Assembly (NCBI GenBank): GCA_018713425.1
Contig: DVOT01000071.1
Coordinates: 1-36,172, forward strand
DNA from: Alectryocaccomicrobium faecavium
Lineage (GTDB): Bacteria > Bacillota > Clostridia > Christensenellales > Aristaeellaceae
Direction: 5' to 3'
Length of the DNA: 36,172 bases
This document shows, one piece after another, positions 1 through 8,632 of this stretch (positions are counted from its first letter, which is position 1; each line of letters begins with the position of its first letter). A program made the position numbers and the translations under genes. The notes below the pieces were generated by a model, which had not been told where the DNA came from, did not search any database, and saw only the letters and a program-made list of their open reading frames with translations.

Positions 1-624
1 GCGCGGGCGGTGCGCGCATGGCTGCCAGAAACGGGCACCATTGGGGAATGGCTGGTGCTGGACGCGGCGGGCGAACAAGCGCGCAAGGGCGTGCGGTATC
101 CCATTTTAAATGAAGGAATGATTGGTTCCGGCCGCCGCAGCGACGTGCGGTTATACCACCCCGATGTGTTGCGTGAGCATGCGTATTTTGTGGCGACGGA
201 AAACGGGCTGCGTATCCGCCCTGTAGGGGAAGCGCCTGTCTATGTGGAATCCCAGGTGGGCGGAACCTACCATCCGGCGGATGGATATGTGGATATGGCC
301 GATGGCGATGTGCTGGTGATCGGCGGGCTACGGATGATGCTCACATTGTTCGACGCCCATGCGCCCCGGCATCCGGTTCCAACTCCCCCGCCAATTTCCG
401 GAAGAACCCGTGGCCGCCACGCAACGCGGGCAGAGGAGGAACCGTTTGAAGGCGATCCTTTTTATGACGAGGAACGCGGCGGCGATCCTTTTGGTGATGC
501 AACCATTGACGATGAGAGCTTCGACGATGATTTTGATGACGATTTTGACGCTTCTTTCTCCGAAGAAGCGCAAGATACGGAGAGACTATGGCGAAACGAC
601 GCAAACCGAACGCGAAAGCGCTGA
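1..624 (+). CDS. FHA-domain protein, 5'-partial
   Basis: The frame is open to the first base of the window, so the gene very probably begins upstream; a GTG at 10 is the first in-frame start codon but has no visible ribosome-binding site. Residues about 36-110 (counted from that GTG) form a forkhead-associated domain, with a GSGRRSDVRL strand-loop and a following L-x-x-x-H segment, the usual phosphothreonine-binding surface. The C-terminal third is low-complexity and very acidic (runs of Asp/Glu, residues about 140-190) and then turns basic. The next gene, an FtsW/RodA polymerase, overlaps its end by 37 bases, and a penicillin-binding protein follows. FHA-SEDS-PBP clusters are known in Actinobacteria and Clostridia, where FHA proteins are thought to link Ser/Thr kinase signalling to wall growth. 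A role in regulating this pair is inferred; no kinase gene is in the window. Confidence 0.85.
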   Translation, partial: ARAVRAWLPETGTIGEWLVLDAAGEQARKGVRYPILNEGMIGSGRRSDVRLYHPDVLREHAYFVATENGLRIRPVGEAPVYVESQVGGTYHPADGYVDMADGDVLVIGGLRMMLTLFDAHAPRHPVPTPPPISGRTRGRHATRAEEEPFEGDPFYDEERGGDPFGDATIDDESFDDDFDDDFDASFSEEAQDTERLWRNDANRTRKR

Positions 625-1907
625 AACACGCCTTAACGCGCGCAAATCCCCATTTTCTCGTCGCCGCTTTGATGGTATTTCAGGTGACGGCGATGTTGCT
701 CCTTGCCTTTAAGACGGATACGGTGGATTGGCAGGCAATTGCCTTTGCTGTTGCGATGCCACTGGTATCCCAATTGGTGCTGCGGATTTTTGTGCGGCTC
801 TGGCCGGTCGACCGCACGCTGATGGTGCTCATTTTGTTCCTTTGTTCCGTGAGTTTGGTCACGCTCAAGGACATCGCCCGTTCTCCGGTTACTCCGGGGG
901 AACAGGGGGTGTTTATGCTGCTGGGCTTTGTGGTGATGGGCTTTGGTATAGCCGTAGCGCGGCTGAATATCGATTGGCGGAAAGGGTGCGTTGCCCTGAT
1001 GTGCCTGGCGGTGCCGGTGATTTTGAGCCCGTTTGTGCCCGGGCTGGGCAACCGGCAATATGGCGCGCTCAACTGGATTCAAGTCAGCCTGGGCGGGTTT
1101 TCCGTTACGGCGCAGCCCAGCGAGTTTGTGAAACCCATGCTGGTCATCTGCCTCGCAGCGATGCTCGGCAACCATCCCGGCATCAAGCGCGCGATTTTGG
1201 CGCTGGCGTTTGCGGCGGGGCTGTGCGGCGTGCTGCTGATTCAGAGCGACCTTGGCGCGTTGCTGATTTATTTTTTGACGACGGTAGCCATGTTCTATGT
1301 GGCCACTTCGCGCCTGGGACTTTCTTTGGCGGGGCTGGGCGCGGGCGCCGCCTGCGCGGTGATCGCCTATAAAACCATGCCTTATGTGCAGCGCCGCTTG
1401 CAATCTTTTCTGGATCCCTGGAGCGATCCGATGGAAACGGGATACCAGATTGTGCAGGCGCTCATTGCCATTGGTTCGGGCGGTCTGTTCGGCATGGGGC
1501 TTGGCTTGGGAATGCCGCGCAACATTCCGCTGTACCATTCCGACTTTATCTTTGCCGCCATTTGCGAGGAATTCGGCCTGATTTTTGCCGTGTGCCTGTT
1601 GATTGTATACGCGCTCATTTTCATGCGCGCGCTGACCATCGCCATGAACGCGCGCACGAGCTTTCACTCGCTGGTGGCGTTTGGCATCGCCTTCATGTTC
1701 GCGCTGCAAGCTCTGATTATCGTGGGGGGCAACATTCGCCTGATTCCGCTCACGGGCGTAACGCTGCCCTTGGTGAGCGCGGGCGGCAGTTCCATCGTGG
1801 GCACGATGGCTAGCCTGGGGCTGTTGATTGGCATCTCTTCGCTCAACGCGGAGGCGGAAGCGGTTGACCTTCGCCGCATGGAATGGCGGGAGGGAGGCGG
1901 CCTATGA
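588..1907 (+). CDS. FtsW/RodA/SpoVE-family SEDS peptidoglycan glycosyltransferase
   Basis: This is a 439-residue polytopic membrane protein, about ten hydrophobic segments, typical of SEDS proteins that polymerise lipid II into glycan strands outside the membrane. Family motifs are visible: QPSEFVK in the middle, a GxGxGxG-rich loop (SGGLFGMGLGLG), the YHSDFIFAAICEEFG segment containing the conserved Asp before Phe-Ile-Phe, and near the C-terminus PLTGVTLPLVSAGGSS. The ATG at 588 has a GGAGAG ribosome-binding site within the upstream FHA gene. The stop overlaps the next start (ATGA at 1904-1907), so the polymerase and its partner transpeptidase are translationally coupled. Whether it serves elongation, division or sporulation cannot be decided from sequence alone, so no gene symbol is given. 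The N-terminal 20 residues are basic and cytoplasmic. Confidence 0.94.
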   Translation: MAKRRKPNAKALKHALTRANPHFLVAALMVFQVTAMLLLAFKTDTVDWQAIAFAVAMPLVSQLVLRIFVRLWPVDRTLMVLILFLCSVSLVTLKDIARSPVTPGEQGVFMLLGFVVMGFGIAVARLNIDWRKGCVALMCLAVPVILSPFVPGLGNRQYGALNWIQVSLGGFSVTAQPSEFVKPMLVICLAAMLGNHPGIKRAILALAFAAGLCGVLLIQSDLGALLIYFLTTVAMFYVATSRLGLSLAGLGAGAACAVIAYKTMPYVQRRLQSFLDPWSDPMETGYQIVQALIAIGSGGLFGMGLGLGMPRNIPLYHSDFIFAAICEEFGLIFAVCLLIVYALIFMRALTIAMNARTSFHSLVAFGIAFMFALQALIIVGGNIRLIPLTGVTLPLVSAGGSSIVGTMASLGLLIGISSLNAEAEAVDLRRMEWREGGGL

Positions 1908-3316
1908 AACGTTTGCAGCGCTGCATGCGCATCATTGGCGTGTTGATGCTGTGCATATTCGCGTTCACTACCTGTTGGTTTGCCTGGACGGTGCAAAACC
2001 AATCGAGCCGCTGGATCGCTACGTCTTACAATACCCGTCTCACAGCCGCGCGCGAGACCGCGCGCGCGGGCGATATTTACGACCGTACGGGCGTCATATT
2101 GGCCACGACGGATGAAGAGGGAAATCGCATATACAACGACGATAAGCGCACGCGCCGCGCCGTTTCGCAAACGGTGGGCGATACGCTGAGCATGTCCGGC
2201 ACGGGAGTGGAATCCTTCCATGCCGCAACACTGCTCGGCCTGTCGGGCGAATCGGTTTTCGATACGCTTTTTAACGCCAATCCTTCCAACCAGGGGAATA
2301 GCCTGCGCCTCACCATCCACGCAGAACTTTCCCGTTACATTCATAAGCAGTTCCCGGATGGGTACGATGGCGCGGTGAGTTTGATCAACTACAAAACAGG
2401 GGAAATCCTCGCCATGGTGTCCATGCCGTACTACGATCCGGAAGAACTGGTAAACCGCTCCCAAGCGGCGGAAGCTTCGGGTTCGGGGTATTTGAACCGC
2501 AATACCCAAGGGCAGTACACGCCGGGTTCGGTTTTCAAAATTGTTACGCTCGCTTCCGCCCTGGAATATCTGCCGGGCGTCGAGGAGCGCACCTTTGAAT
2601 GCAACGGCGAGTGGGCGTATGAAGGCGGCAGCGTGACATGCGCCGGCGGTGCGGTGCACGGCACGATGACGCTGGAGGAAGCCTTTGCGGAAAGCTGCAA
2701 CATCGTTTTTGCCAAACTGGCCTATGAACTCGGCGCGCAGCGCTTGCTTTCCACGGCGGAAGCCTTTGGTTTTAACGATGTATTCCAATTCCAGGATTTG
2801 ATCGTGTATGATTCCAGCATCGATACGCAGATGCCCACGGTGGGCGATTTGGCCTGGACTGGCGTTGGGCAGGGCAAAACTTTGGTGACACCGCTCCATA
2901 TGGCGCTGATTGCGGCTAGTGTGGCAAACGATGGGGTAATGCCTTCGCCCAAGCTGATCGCGGAAGTCATCACGCCTTCTGGTTCCACGGTTTTGCGCAC
3001 GCAGGATCCGCCATATGGGCGCGTGATGTATTCCAGCACAGCCGCTACCATTGCGCGCTATATGTATACCACGGTGGAGGAGGGAACCGCCACGCGGGCG
3101 CAAATCTCTGGTTACCGGGTTTGTGGGAAGACGGGATCCGCGCAGATTTCCAATGATAGCGACGTGCAGACCAACGCCTGGTTTGCCGGATTTGTATACG
3201 ATGACGCGCATCCATACGCCATCGCGATCGTGGTGGAGGAAGGCGGTTCGGGCAGCAGGCGGGCGGCAGAATTGGCGCAAAAGGTTTTGGAAAAGGCCAT
3301 TGAACTGGGCGTATGA
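1904..3316 (+). CDS. Class B penicillin-binding protein (transpeptidase)
   Basis: Predicted 470-residue peptidoglycan D,D-transpeptidase, anchored by one N-terminal transmembrane helix (about residues 8-27). The three active-site motifs are present: S-x-x-K as SVFK with Ser209, S-x-N as SCN at 264-266, and K-T-G at 409-411. The region between anchor and catalytic domain is short, without the full PBP-dimer domain of FtsI or PBP2, which resembles the compact PbpA type that accompanies FHA/RodA clusters. I chose ATG 1904 over an in-frame ATG at 1883 because a GGGAGG box sits just before it and it overlaps the FtsW stop as ATGA. The SEDS polymerase upstream is its probable partner. A 34-base gap separates it from the moxR gene. 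Confidence 0.94.
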   Translation: MKRLQRCMRIIGVLMLCIFAFTTCWFAWTVQNQSSRWIATSYNTRLTAARETARAGDIYDRTGVILATTDEEGNRIYNDDKRTRRAVSQTVGDTLSMSGTGVESFHAATLLGLSGESVFDTLFNANPSNQGNSLRLTIHAELSRYIHKQFPDGYDGAVSLINYKTGEILAMVSMPYYDPEELVNRSQAAEASGSGYLNRNTQGQYTPGSVFKIVTLASALEYLPGVEERTFECNGEWAYEGGSVTCAGGAVHGTMTLEEAFAESCNIVFAKLAYELGAQRLLSTAEAFGFNDVFQFQDLIVYDSSIDTQMPTVGDLAWTGVGQGKTLVTPLHMALIAASVANDGVMPSPKLIAEVITPSGSTVLRTQDPPYGRVMYSSTAATIARYMYTTVEEGTATRAQISGYRVCGKTGSAQISNDSDVQTNAWFAGFVYDDAHPYAIAIVVEEGGSGSRRAAELAQKVLEKAIELGV

Positions 3317-3350
3317 CGCCCGCTAAAATAGGATGTGGGGAGGCAATTCA

Positions 3351-4292
3351 ATGGAGGCAAAACTGGCGGCGGATTTGAAAACCAATATCGCAAAGGTCAT
3401 TGTCGGCAAGGATGAAGTGGTGGAACTGCTGCTCACGGCTATTTTGGCCAATGGGCATGTGCTGCTGGAGGATGTGCCGGGCACAGGGAAAACGTTGATG
3501 GCGAAATCGCTGGCCCGCTCGCTGGACGCTGGGTTTGCGCGGATTCAGTTTACCCCCGACTTGCTTCCTTCGGATGTGACGGGTATGAGCATTTACAACG
3601 CGAAAACCGGCGCGTTTGAATTTAAGCCTGGCCCGGTGTTCACGAACATTTTGCTCGCGGATGAGATCAACCGCGCCACGCCGCGCACGCAATCGAGTCT
3701 TTTGGAGTGCATGGAAGAGCGGCAAGTCACCTCCGACGGCGTTACCCGGCCATTGGAAAGGCCCTTTTTGGTCATCGCTACGCAAAATCCCGTGGAAACG
3801 CAGGGCACTTTCCCGCTGCCCGAGGCGCAGCTCGACCGCTTTTTGATGCGTATCCGGCCGGGATATCCTAGCCGCGAGGAGTCTGTACAGATTTTGGAGC
3901 GCTTTATCCGCAACGATCCCCTGGCAGAACTGGCGCCCGTGGCGGCTCGGGAAGAACTGGTCAAAGCGCAGGACATGCTGTCCGGGGTGCAGGTTTCCCG
4001 GCCTGTAGAGGAATACATGGTCGCCATCGTGGAAAAAACCCGCACGCTTCCGCAGGTGCAATTGGGCGTGAGTCCGCGCGGATTGCTCGCGCTTTTGCGC
4101 GCGGTGCAGGCGCTGGCCTGGATTCGCGGCCGCGATTATGCGACGCCAGACGATGTGAAACGGCTGGCCGTGCCCGTGCTGGCGCACCGCGTGATCGTAC
4201 GCGGCCTGTATGGGCAGACGAAGCCGGCGGAAACGCTGATCGAAGACGTGCTGGCGGAAACGCCGGTTCCCACGGAGGCGGTTTCAGCGTGA
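3351..4292 (+). CDS. MoxR-family AAA+ ATPase
   Basis: 313-residue cytoplasmic AAA+ ATPase. Walker A is GTGKT at 44-48 within EDVPGTGKTLMAK, Walker B is LLADE at 101-105 followed by INRATPRTQSSLLECMEE, and the sensor segment is VIATQNPVETQGTFPLPEAQLDRF; all are characteristic of MoxR (AAA_3). The AAA lid is at the C-terminus. The ATG at 3351 has a GGGGAGG ribosome-binding site eight bases upstream, so it is preferred to the in-frame ATG at 3333. It overlaps the following DUF58 gene (GTGA at 4289-4292). MoxR proteins with DUF58 and TgpA-like partners are thought to be chaperone-like modules acting on membrane or secreted complexes; the substrate is unknown here. Confidence 0.94.
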   Translation: MEAKLAADLKTNIAKVIVGKDEVVELLLTAILANGHVLLEDVPGTGKTLMAKSLARSLDAGFARIQFTPDLLPSDVTGMSIYNAKTGAFEFKPGPVFTNILLADEINRATPRTQSSLLECMEERQVTSDGVTRPLERPFLVIATQNPVETQGTFPLPEAQLDRFLMRIRPGYPSREESVQILERFIRNDPLAELAPVAAREELVKAQDMLSGVQVSRPVEEYMVAIVEKTRTLPQVQLGVSPRGLLALLRAVQALAWIRGRDYATPDDVKRLAVPVLAHRVIVRGLYGQTKPAETLIEDVLAETPVPTEAVSA

Positions 4293-5383
4293 GCGTGCTG
4301 TGGGTGTTGTTTACCGCGCTGGTATTGGGCCTTTTGCAGGCGTGGGTATTTGGTACTTTTGGGCAAAAACGCCTGGAATACAACCGCACCTTTAGCCAGG
4401 ACGCCGTGCACGAAGGGGACGGCGTTCAATTGGTGGAAGTGTTGCGCAACCGCAAACCGTTGCCGGTTCCGTGGCTGCGCATTGAATCGCACATATCGCC
4501 GTTTTTGCGGTTTCATCGCGCTGGCGGGGATGATCGCGAAATTAACGCGGAGCAATATCACAAGAGCGTGTTTTTCATCGCGCCGTTTTGCCAAATCACG
4601 CGCAGGCACGAAATTTCCTGCGAAAAGCGGGGAATCTATTCCGTGGGTACGCTGGCGGTCACTTCCGGCGATTTGTTCGCGCTGGTACAGAAGGTATCGG
4701 AGCGCAGCCTGGACTGCCGGTTGACTGTGTATCCGCGCCTGCTTTCCGAAAGCGAACTTCCACCCGCGGCCATGCGTTGGCAGGGCGAGTTGATCGTGAA
4801 GCGCTTTATCATGCCTGATCCGTTTTTGATCAACGGCATTCGGGATTACCGGCCCGGCGATCCCTTGCGCAGCGTGCATTGGGGCGCGACCGCGCGGATG
4901 GGCGGCCGGTTGCAGGTGAAGCAATTCGATACCACGTCGGATCCGCGCGCGCTGATCATCCTGAATGTGCAAACCACGGAAGAACAGTGGGGCGAACTGA
5001 TGGATTATGAGCAACCGGTGATCGAGCAGGGCATTCGCATCGCGGCCACGTTGGCCATGCGCGCGCTCTCCTGTGGCGTGGAAGCGGGGTTTGCCTCTAA
5101 TGCGTGTTACCAGGGGGAGAAAGGGCAGGGCAAATGCATTTACATTCCTGCCCGGCACAGCGCGGATCAGGCGGAGACCTTGTTTACCGCCATGGCGCGC
5201 CTGCAAATTTTTCGCGAATTGACGTTCCCCCAATTTTTGGGCGATATGACGCAGGTGTCCGGCGCGGACATCATCGTTCTCTCTTGCTATACCAGCCCGG
5301 CCGTGGAAGAAGCGATGAACCGGCTGCGCGCGCGGGGCAATACGGTGGAACTGGTGCGCATTGACGGGGAGGCGGTAGCGTGA
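4289..5383 (+). CDS. DUF58 protein of the MoxR module
   Basis: 364-residue protein with a hydrophobic N-terminal segment (residues 2-22) and a DUF58 domain. The family signature R-D-Y-x-x-G-D begins at Arg185 (RDYRPGDPLRSVHWGATAR) and is followed by LQVKQFD. The C-terminal half, with ILNVQTTEEQWGELMDYE, has the look of a von Willebrand factor A-like fold, although a complete MIDAS is not obvious. Start is a GTG overlapping the moxR stop, with GGAGG about twelve bases upstream. The stop overlaps the next start as GTGA. Only one hydrophobic N-terminal helix is evident, where many DUF58 proteins have a hairpin of two. It is probably a membrane-associated partner of the MoxR ATPase; biochemical function is not established. 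Confidence 0.9.
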   Translation: MSVLWVLFTALVLGLLQAWVFGTFGQKRLEYNRTFSQDAVHEGDGVQLVEVLRNRKPLPVPWLRIESHISPFLRFHRAGGDDREINAEQYHKSVFFIAPFCQITRRHEISCEKRGIYSVGTLAVTSGDLFALVQKVSERSLDCRLTVYPRLLSESELPPAAMRWQGELIVKRFIMPDPFLINGIRDYRPGDPLRSVHWGATARMGGRLQVKQFDTTSDPRALIILNVQTTEEQWGELMDYEQPVIEQGIRIAATLAMRALSCGVEAGFASNACYQGEKGQGKCIYIPARHSADQAETLFTAMARLQIFRELTFPQFLGDMTQVSGADIIVLSCYTSPAVEEAMNRLRARGNTVELVRIDGEAVA

Positions 5384-6786
5384 AAAAGATTTTTGTGCGC
5401 CTGATTCGGCTGGTGTTTCTGGCGCTCATGCTGATGCCCGCTGTGGTGTTGCTATCGCATGTGCTGCTTGGCGATTTGGCGCGGGGTGTTTACGGGTTTG
5501 GATGCGCCATGTTTGCCGGCATGTTGGTGACGTTTTTGCCGGCCTATGTGGGAAATTACCGGGTGGAAACCGTTGTGGATCCCGAATCCCTCCGCCATAG
5601 CGGCACGCTGGATATGTACCATGAGCGGCCTGTGATGCTGGAAAAGCGGCATGGTTTCCGCATACCTGTGCGCTGGATCGCCTGTTTGCTTTTGTTGGCA
5701 GGCGTGGTGGCGTTTGGCGTGTTCGTGCCGTTTGTGGATGTCCCTTGGTATCAGCGCGGCGCTTTTTTCCTGATTTTGGCTATACCGGAAGCACTTTTGC
5801 TGCGCGAATTGCCAAAGCCGGATTCAGCATTTTGGGGCACGGGCAGCGTCACCGCGGGCGGCGCGCTCTATGCGGTGGCTGGAATCGTCATTTTTGCCAT
5901 GCGCAACACGAACGCGTCGGAGGCGGAAAGGCTCAATTTCGTCATATTGGTGTGTATGGCGCTGTACGTCGTGCTGTGCATCTATTTGCTCAATGAAAAT
6001 TCGATGAACATCGGCCTCAACGCGCGCACAAACGCGAAGCCGCCCTCGCGGATGGCCAAGGCCAACCGGCTGCTCACCTCGCTGTTTGCCGCGGCGCTTT
6101 TGCTGGTGACGTTTTCCGAGCAGATCCGTACCTTTTTCGAACGGCTGTGGGAAAATGTGAAATTGCTGCTCGCGCGGTTGATGGCGTGGATTTCCGGCCT
6201 TTTTCCTGCGGAGGAAGAAGTGCCCATTGCCGCGGCGCCTGCGCCAGCCGGGGAGATGGGCTTATTGCCCGTTGGCGACGCCGAACCGGCGGCAATTTGG
6301 GTAGCGCTGGAAAAGGTGTTTTACGTGGTGGCCATCGCGCTTGTGGCGGCGGCGCTGGTGTTTGTGCTGTTCAAGGCGTATAAGGGCTTGCGCAAGCTCA
6401 TTCGCAAGATTGCCGCGGCCATTCAAAAGTATTCGCAGGCCATGGGCGAGGACTATGTGGATGAGCAGGAAACCCTGCTCGATTGGGACGATGTGCGCCG
6501 GGAAGTGGGAGAATCGCTCCGCGCCAGGTGGAAAAAGTGGTTTGAGCGGGAAAAACGCTATGAGCAATTGGATGCTCGCGAGCGCGTGCGTTACATCGTG
6601 CGGGAAATGTATCGCCGGGATAAGGGGAACCATACCGCCGAAACGTTCCGGGAAGCGGCACAGTCGCTCGATTTCCACGCGGCCAATGTGGAAGCGGCCT
6701 GCGAGCTTTACGAGCGCACGCGCTATTCGGATAAGCCTGTTCGACTGGAAGAACCCGATAGCCTGAAGAAGGCGGTGAAACTTTGA
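5380..6786 (+). CDS. TgpA-like membrane protein lacking a transglutaminase core (DUF4129-like C-terminus)
   Basis: 468 residues. Hydrophobic segments lie near 11-31, 35-57, 99-119, 127-141, 159-175, 185-204, 231-246 and 311-333, so about eight membrane helices. A Pro/Ala/Glu-rich linker is at 275-305. The cytoplasmic C-terminus (about 370-455) reads RVRYIVREMYRR..HTAETFREAA..ACELYERTRYS, which resembles the DUF4129 domain that ends TgpA-type transglutaminases. The place, third after moxR and DUF58, is where TgpA-like proteins are usual. I cannot find a transglutaminase Cys-His-Asp core: the loop between the last two helices is only about 60 residues. GTG start overlaps the DUF58 stop, with GGGGAGG nearby. 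It may be a structural or signalling membrane partner of the MoxR module. Family assignment rests on context plus the C-terminus. Confidence 0.75.
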   Translation: MKKIFVRLIRLVFLALMLMPAVVLLSHVLLGDLARGVYGFGCAMFAGMLVTFLPAYVGNYRVETVVDPESLRHSGTLDMYHERPVMLEKRHGFRIPVRWIACLLLLAGVVAFGVFVPFVDVPWYQRGAFFLILAIPEALLLRELPKPDSAFWGTGSVTAGGALYAVAGIVIFAMRNTNASEAERLNFVILVCMALYVVLCIYLLNENSMNIGLNARTNAKPPSRMAKANRLLTSLFAAALLLVTFSEQIRTFFERLWENVKLLLARLMAWISGLFPAEEEVPIAAAPAPAGEMGLLPVGDAEPAAIWVALEKVFYVVAIALVAAALVFVLFKAYKGLRKLIRKIAAAIQKYSQAMGEDYVDEQETLLDWDDVRREVGESLRARWKKWFEREKRYEQLDARERVRYIVREMYRRDKGNHTAETFREAAQSLDFHAANVEAACELYERTRYSDKPVRLEEPDSLKKAVKL

Positions 6787-8621
6787 ACGACGAGTTAAAA
6801 TGGAAGATTGAAAACCTGCCGGATTCGCCAGGCTGCTATATTATGAAAAGCGGCGGAGAGGTGATTTATGTCGGCAAGGCGAAAAACCTCAAAAATCGCG
6901 TGCGGCAGTATTTTCAATCTTCCGCCAATCATACGCAGAAGGTACGCGCGATGGTCGCACGGGTGGACGACTTTGAATTGATGCTCGTGGATAGCGAGAT
7001 GGAAGCCTTCACGCTGGAATGCAATTTGATCAAGCGGTACAAACCGTTTTATAACATCCTGCTTAAGGACGATAAGCACTATCCTTATCTGCGCGTGAAT
7101 ATGAAGGAGGCGTTTCCACGCGTGACCATTGTGCGGCGCGTGGCGCACGATGGCGCGAAATACTTCGGCCCCTATTTTGGCGCGAATGTGGTGCGCGACG
7201 CGCTGGACGCGGTGCGGAGCATTTTCCCCATTCGCACCTGCTCGCATAAGCTGCCGACGGAGAAGGCCCTCCGTCCCTGCGTAAACTACGAAATCGGCCT
7301 GTGCCGCGCCCCTTGCGCAAATCGGATTTCCCAGGAGGAATACCACGAACTGATGGAAGGCGTGGTGGATTTCTTGGGCGGAAAGTTTGAATTGGTGCTC
7401 GGTAGGCTGAAGGAAAAAATGAACCAGGCGGCCGCTAACTGGAACTATGAACGGGCGGCGGTATACCGGGATCAGATCACTGCCATCGACCAGTTGATGC
7501 AAAAACAAAAGGCCATTGTGGCGGATGGCGGGGATCAGGATGTGGCGGCGGCGCTGATCGACGAAAACGGCGCTTTGGTGCAGATGATGTATGTGCGGGG
7601 TGGGCGGCTGATCGGTTCGGAACGCTTTTCGCTGGACAATAGCGCGGAGGAAACTGCCGAGGAAGCGCTGTCGCAGTTTATCGCGCAGTATTACGATGAG
7701 TCGCGCGTGCCGCCCCGGGAGTTGTTGGTGAACGCGGATTTTCCCGACCGCGCCGCTCTGGAAGAGCGGCTCAGCGGTTTCCGGCAATCCAGGGTACACA
7801 TCCTCGTACCACAGCGCGGGGAAAAGCGAAAATTGATCCTGCTGGCGCAAAAAAATTTGTTGGAAGAGGCGGAAAAACGCCGCAAGCGCCTGGCCAATTC
7901 TTACGAGCGCACAATAGGCGCGCTGGAAGAATTGAAAGACGTGCTGGGATTGCCTGAGCGGCCCCGGCGCATCGAGGGATACGATATTTCCAACACACAA
8001 GGGGCGCAATCCGTGGGCTCCATGGTGGTCATGATCGATGGGGTGAGCGCAAACAAGGAATACCGGCATTTCCGCATCAAAACCGTGGAAGGCCCCAACG
8101 ATTTTGCTTCCATGCGGGAAATGCTCTCCCGACGCCTGGCCCATGGATTGAAAGAAGTGGAAGAAGGCGCGGCCAATGCCCGGTTTGCCGATTTTCCCGA
8201 TTTGATTCTCATCGACGGCGGCCGCGGACAACTCAACGCGGCGCTGGAAGCCATGCGCGAATCCGGGCTGGACATTCCCATGTTTGGCCTGGCCAAGCGC
8301 ATTGAAGAGATTGTGCTGCCCAACGAAGAAGAAAGCATTGTGCTCGACCGGCATTCCAACGCGCTGCATCTGATCCAGCGCTTGCGCGATGAGGCGCACC
8401 GCTTCGGCATCACGCACCATCGCGCTTTGCGCGCGAAAAACAGCATCGCTTCGCGGCTGGAAAGCATTCCATCCGTGGGAACGGCCCGGAGGCGCGCGTT
8501 GCTCACGCATTTTCGCTCGATGGAGGCGTTGCGCCAGGCGTCGCCGGAGGAGATCGCGCTTGTAAACGGCATTTCGCCTGCACTGGCGCAGACCATATAC
8601 GAATACTTGCATAAGGATTAG
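6783..8621 (+). CDS. uvrC: UvrABC excinuclease subunit C
   Basis: 612 residues, close to the usual length. UvrC makes both incisions flanking a DNA lesion after loading by UvrA/UvrB. Domains in order: GIY-YIG nuclease at about 14-95 (GCY at 17-19, IYVGKAKNLKNRV at 28-40); a Cys-rich segment (RTCSHKLPTEKALRPCVNYEIGLCRAPC) probably carrying an Fe-S or metal site; a UVR motif near 205-235 for UvrB contact; the RNase H-like second nuclease (EGYDISNTQGAQSVGSMVV and LILIDGGRGQLNAAL); and a C-terminal helix-hairpin-helix pair (IPSVGTARRRALLTHF and NGISPALAQTIYEYL). The TTG start overlaps the previous stop (TTGA), so expression depends on the MoxR operon even though the functions are unrelated. Confidence 0.96.
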   Translation: MNDELKWKIENLPDSPGCYIMKSGGEVIYVGKAKNLKNRVRQYFQSSANHTQKVRAMVARVDDFELMLVDSEMEAFTLECNLIKRYKPFYNILLKDDKHYPYLRVNMKEAFPRVTIVRRVAHDGAKYFGPYFGANVVRDALDAVRSIFPIRTCSHKLPTEKALRPCVNYEIGLCRAPCANRISQEEYHELMEGVVDFLGGKFELVLGRLKEKMNQAAANWNYERAAVYRDQITAIDQLMQKQKAIVADGGDQDVAAALIDENGALVQMMYVRGGRLIGSERFSLDNSAEETAEEALSQFIAQYYDESRVPPRELLVNADFPDRAALEERLSGFRQSRVHILVPQRGEKRKLILLAQKNLLEEAEKRRKRLANSYERTIGALEELKDVLGLPERPRRIEGYDISNTQGAQSVGSMVVMIDGVSANKEYRHFRIKTVEGPNDFASMREMLSRRLAHGLKEVEEGAANARFADFPDLILIDGGRGQLNAALEAMRESGLDIPMFGLAKRIEEIVLPNEEESIVLDRHSNALHLIQRLRDEAHRFGITHHRALRAKNSIASRLESIPSVGTARRRALLTHFRSMEALRQASPEEIALVNGISPALAQTIYEYLHKD

Positions 8622-8632
8622 GGGGATGAACG

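Noticed and set aside
633..1709. A 358-codon minus-strand frame within the FtsW/RodA gene
   Set aside because: His/Gln/Arg-rich composition typical of antisense translation of membrane proteins.
1883..1903. ATG 1883 as the start of the PBP
   Set aside because: ATG 1904 has the better placed GGGAGG box and the ATGA overlap usual in this region.
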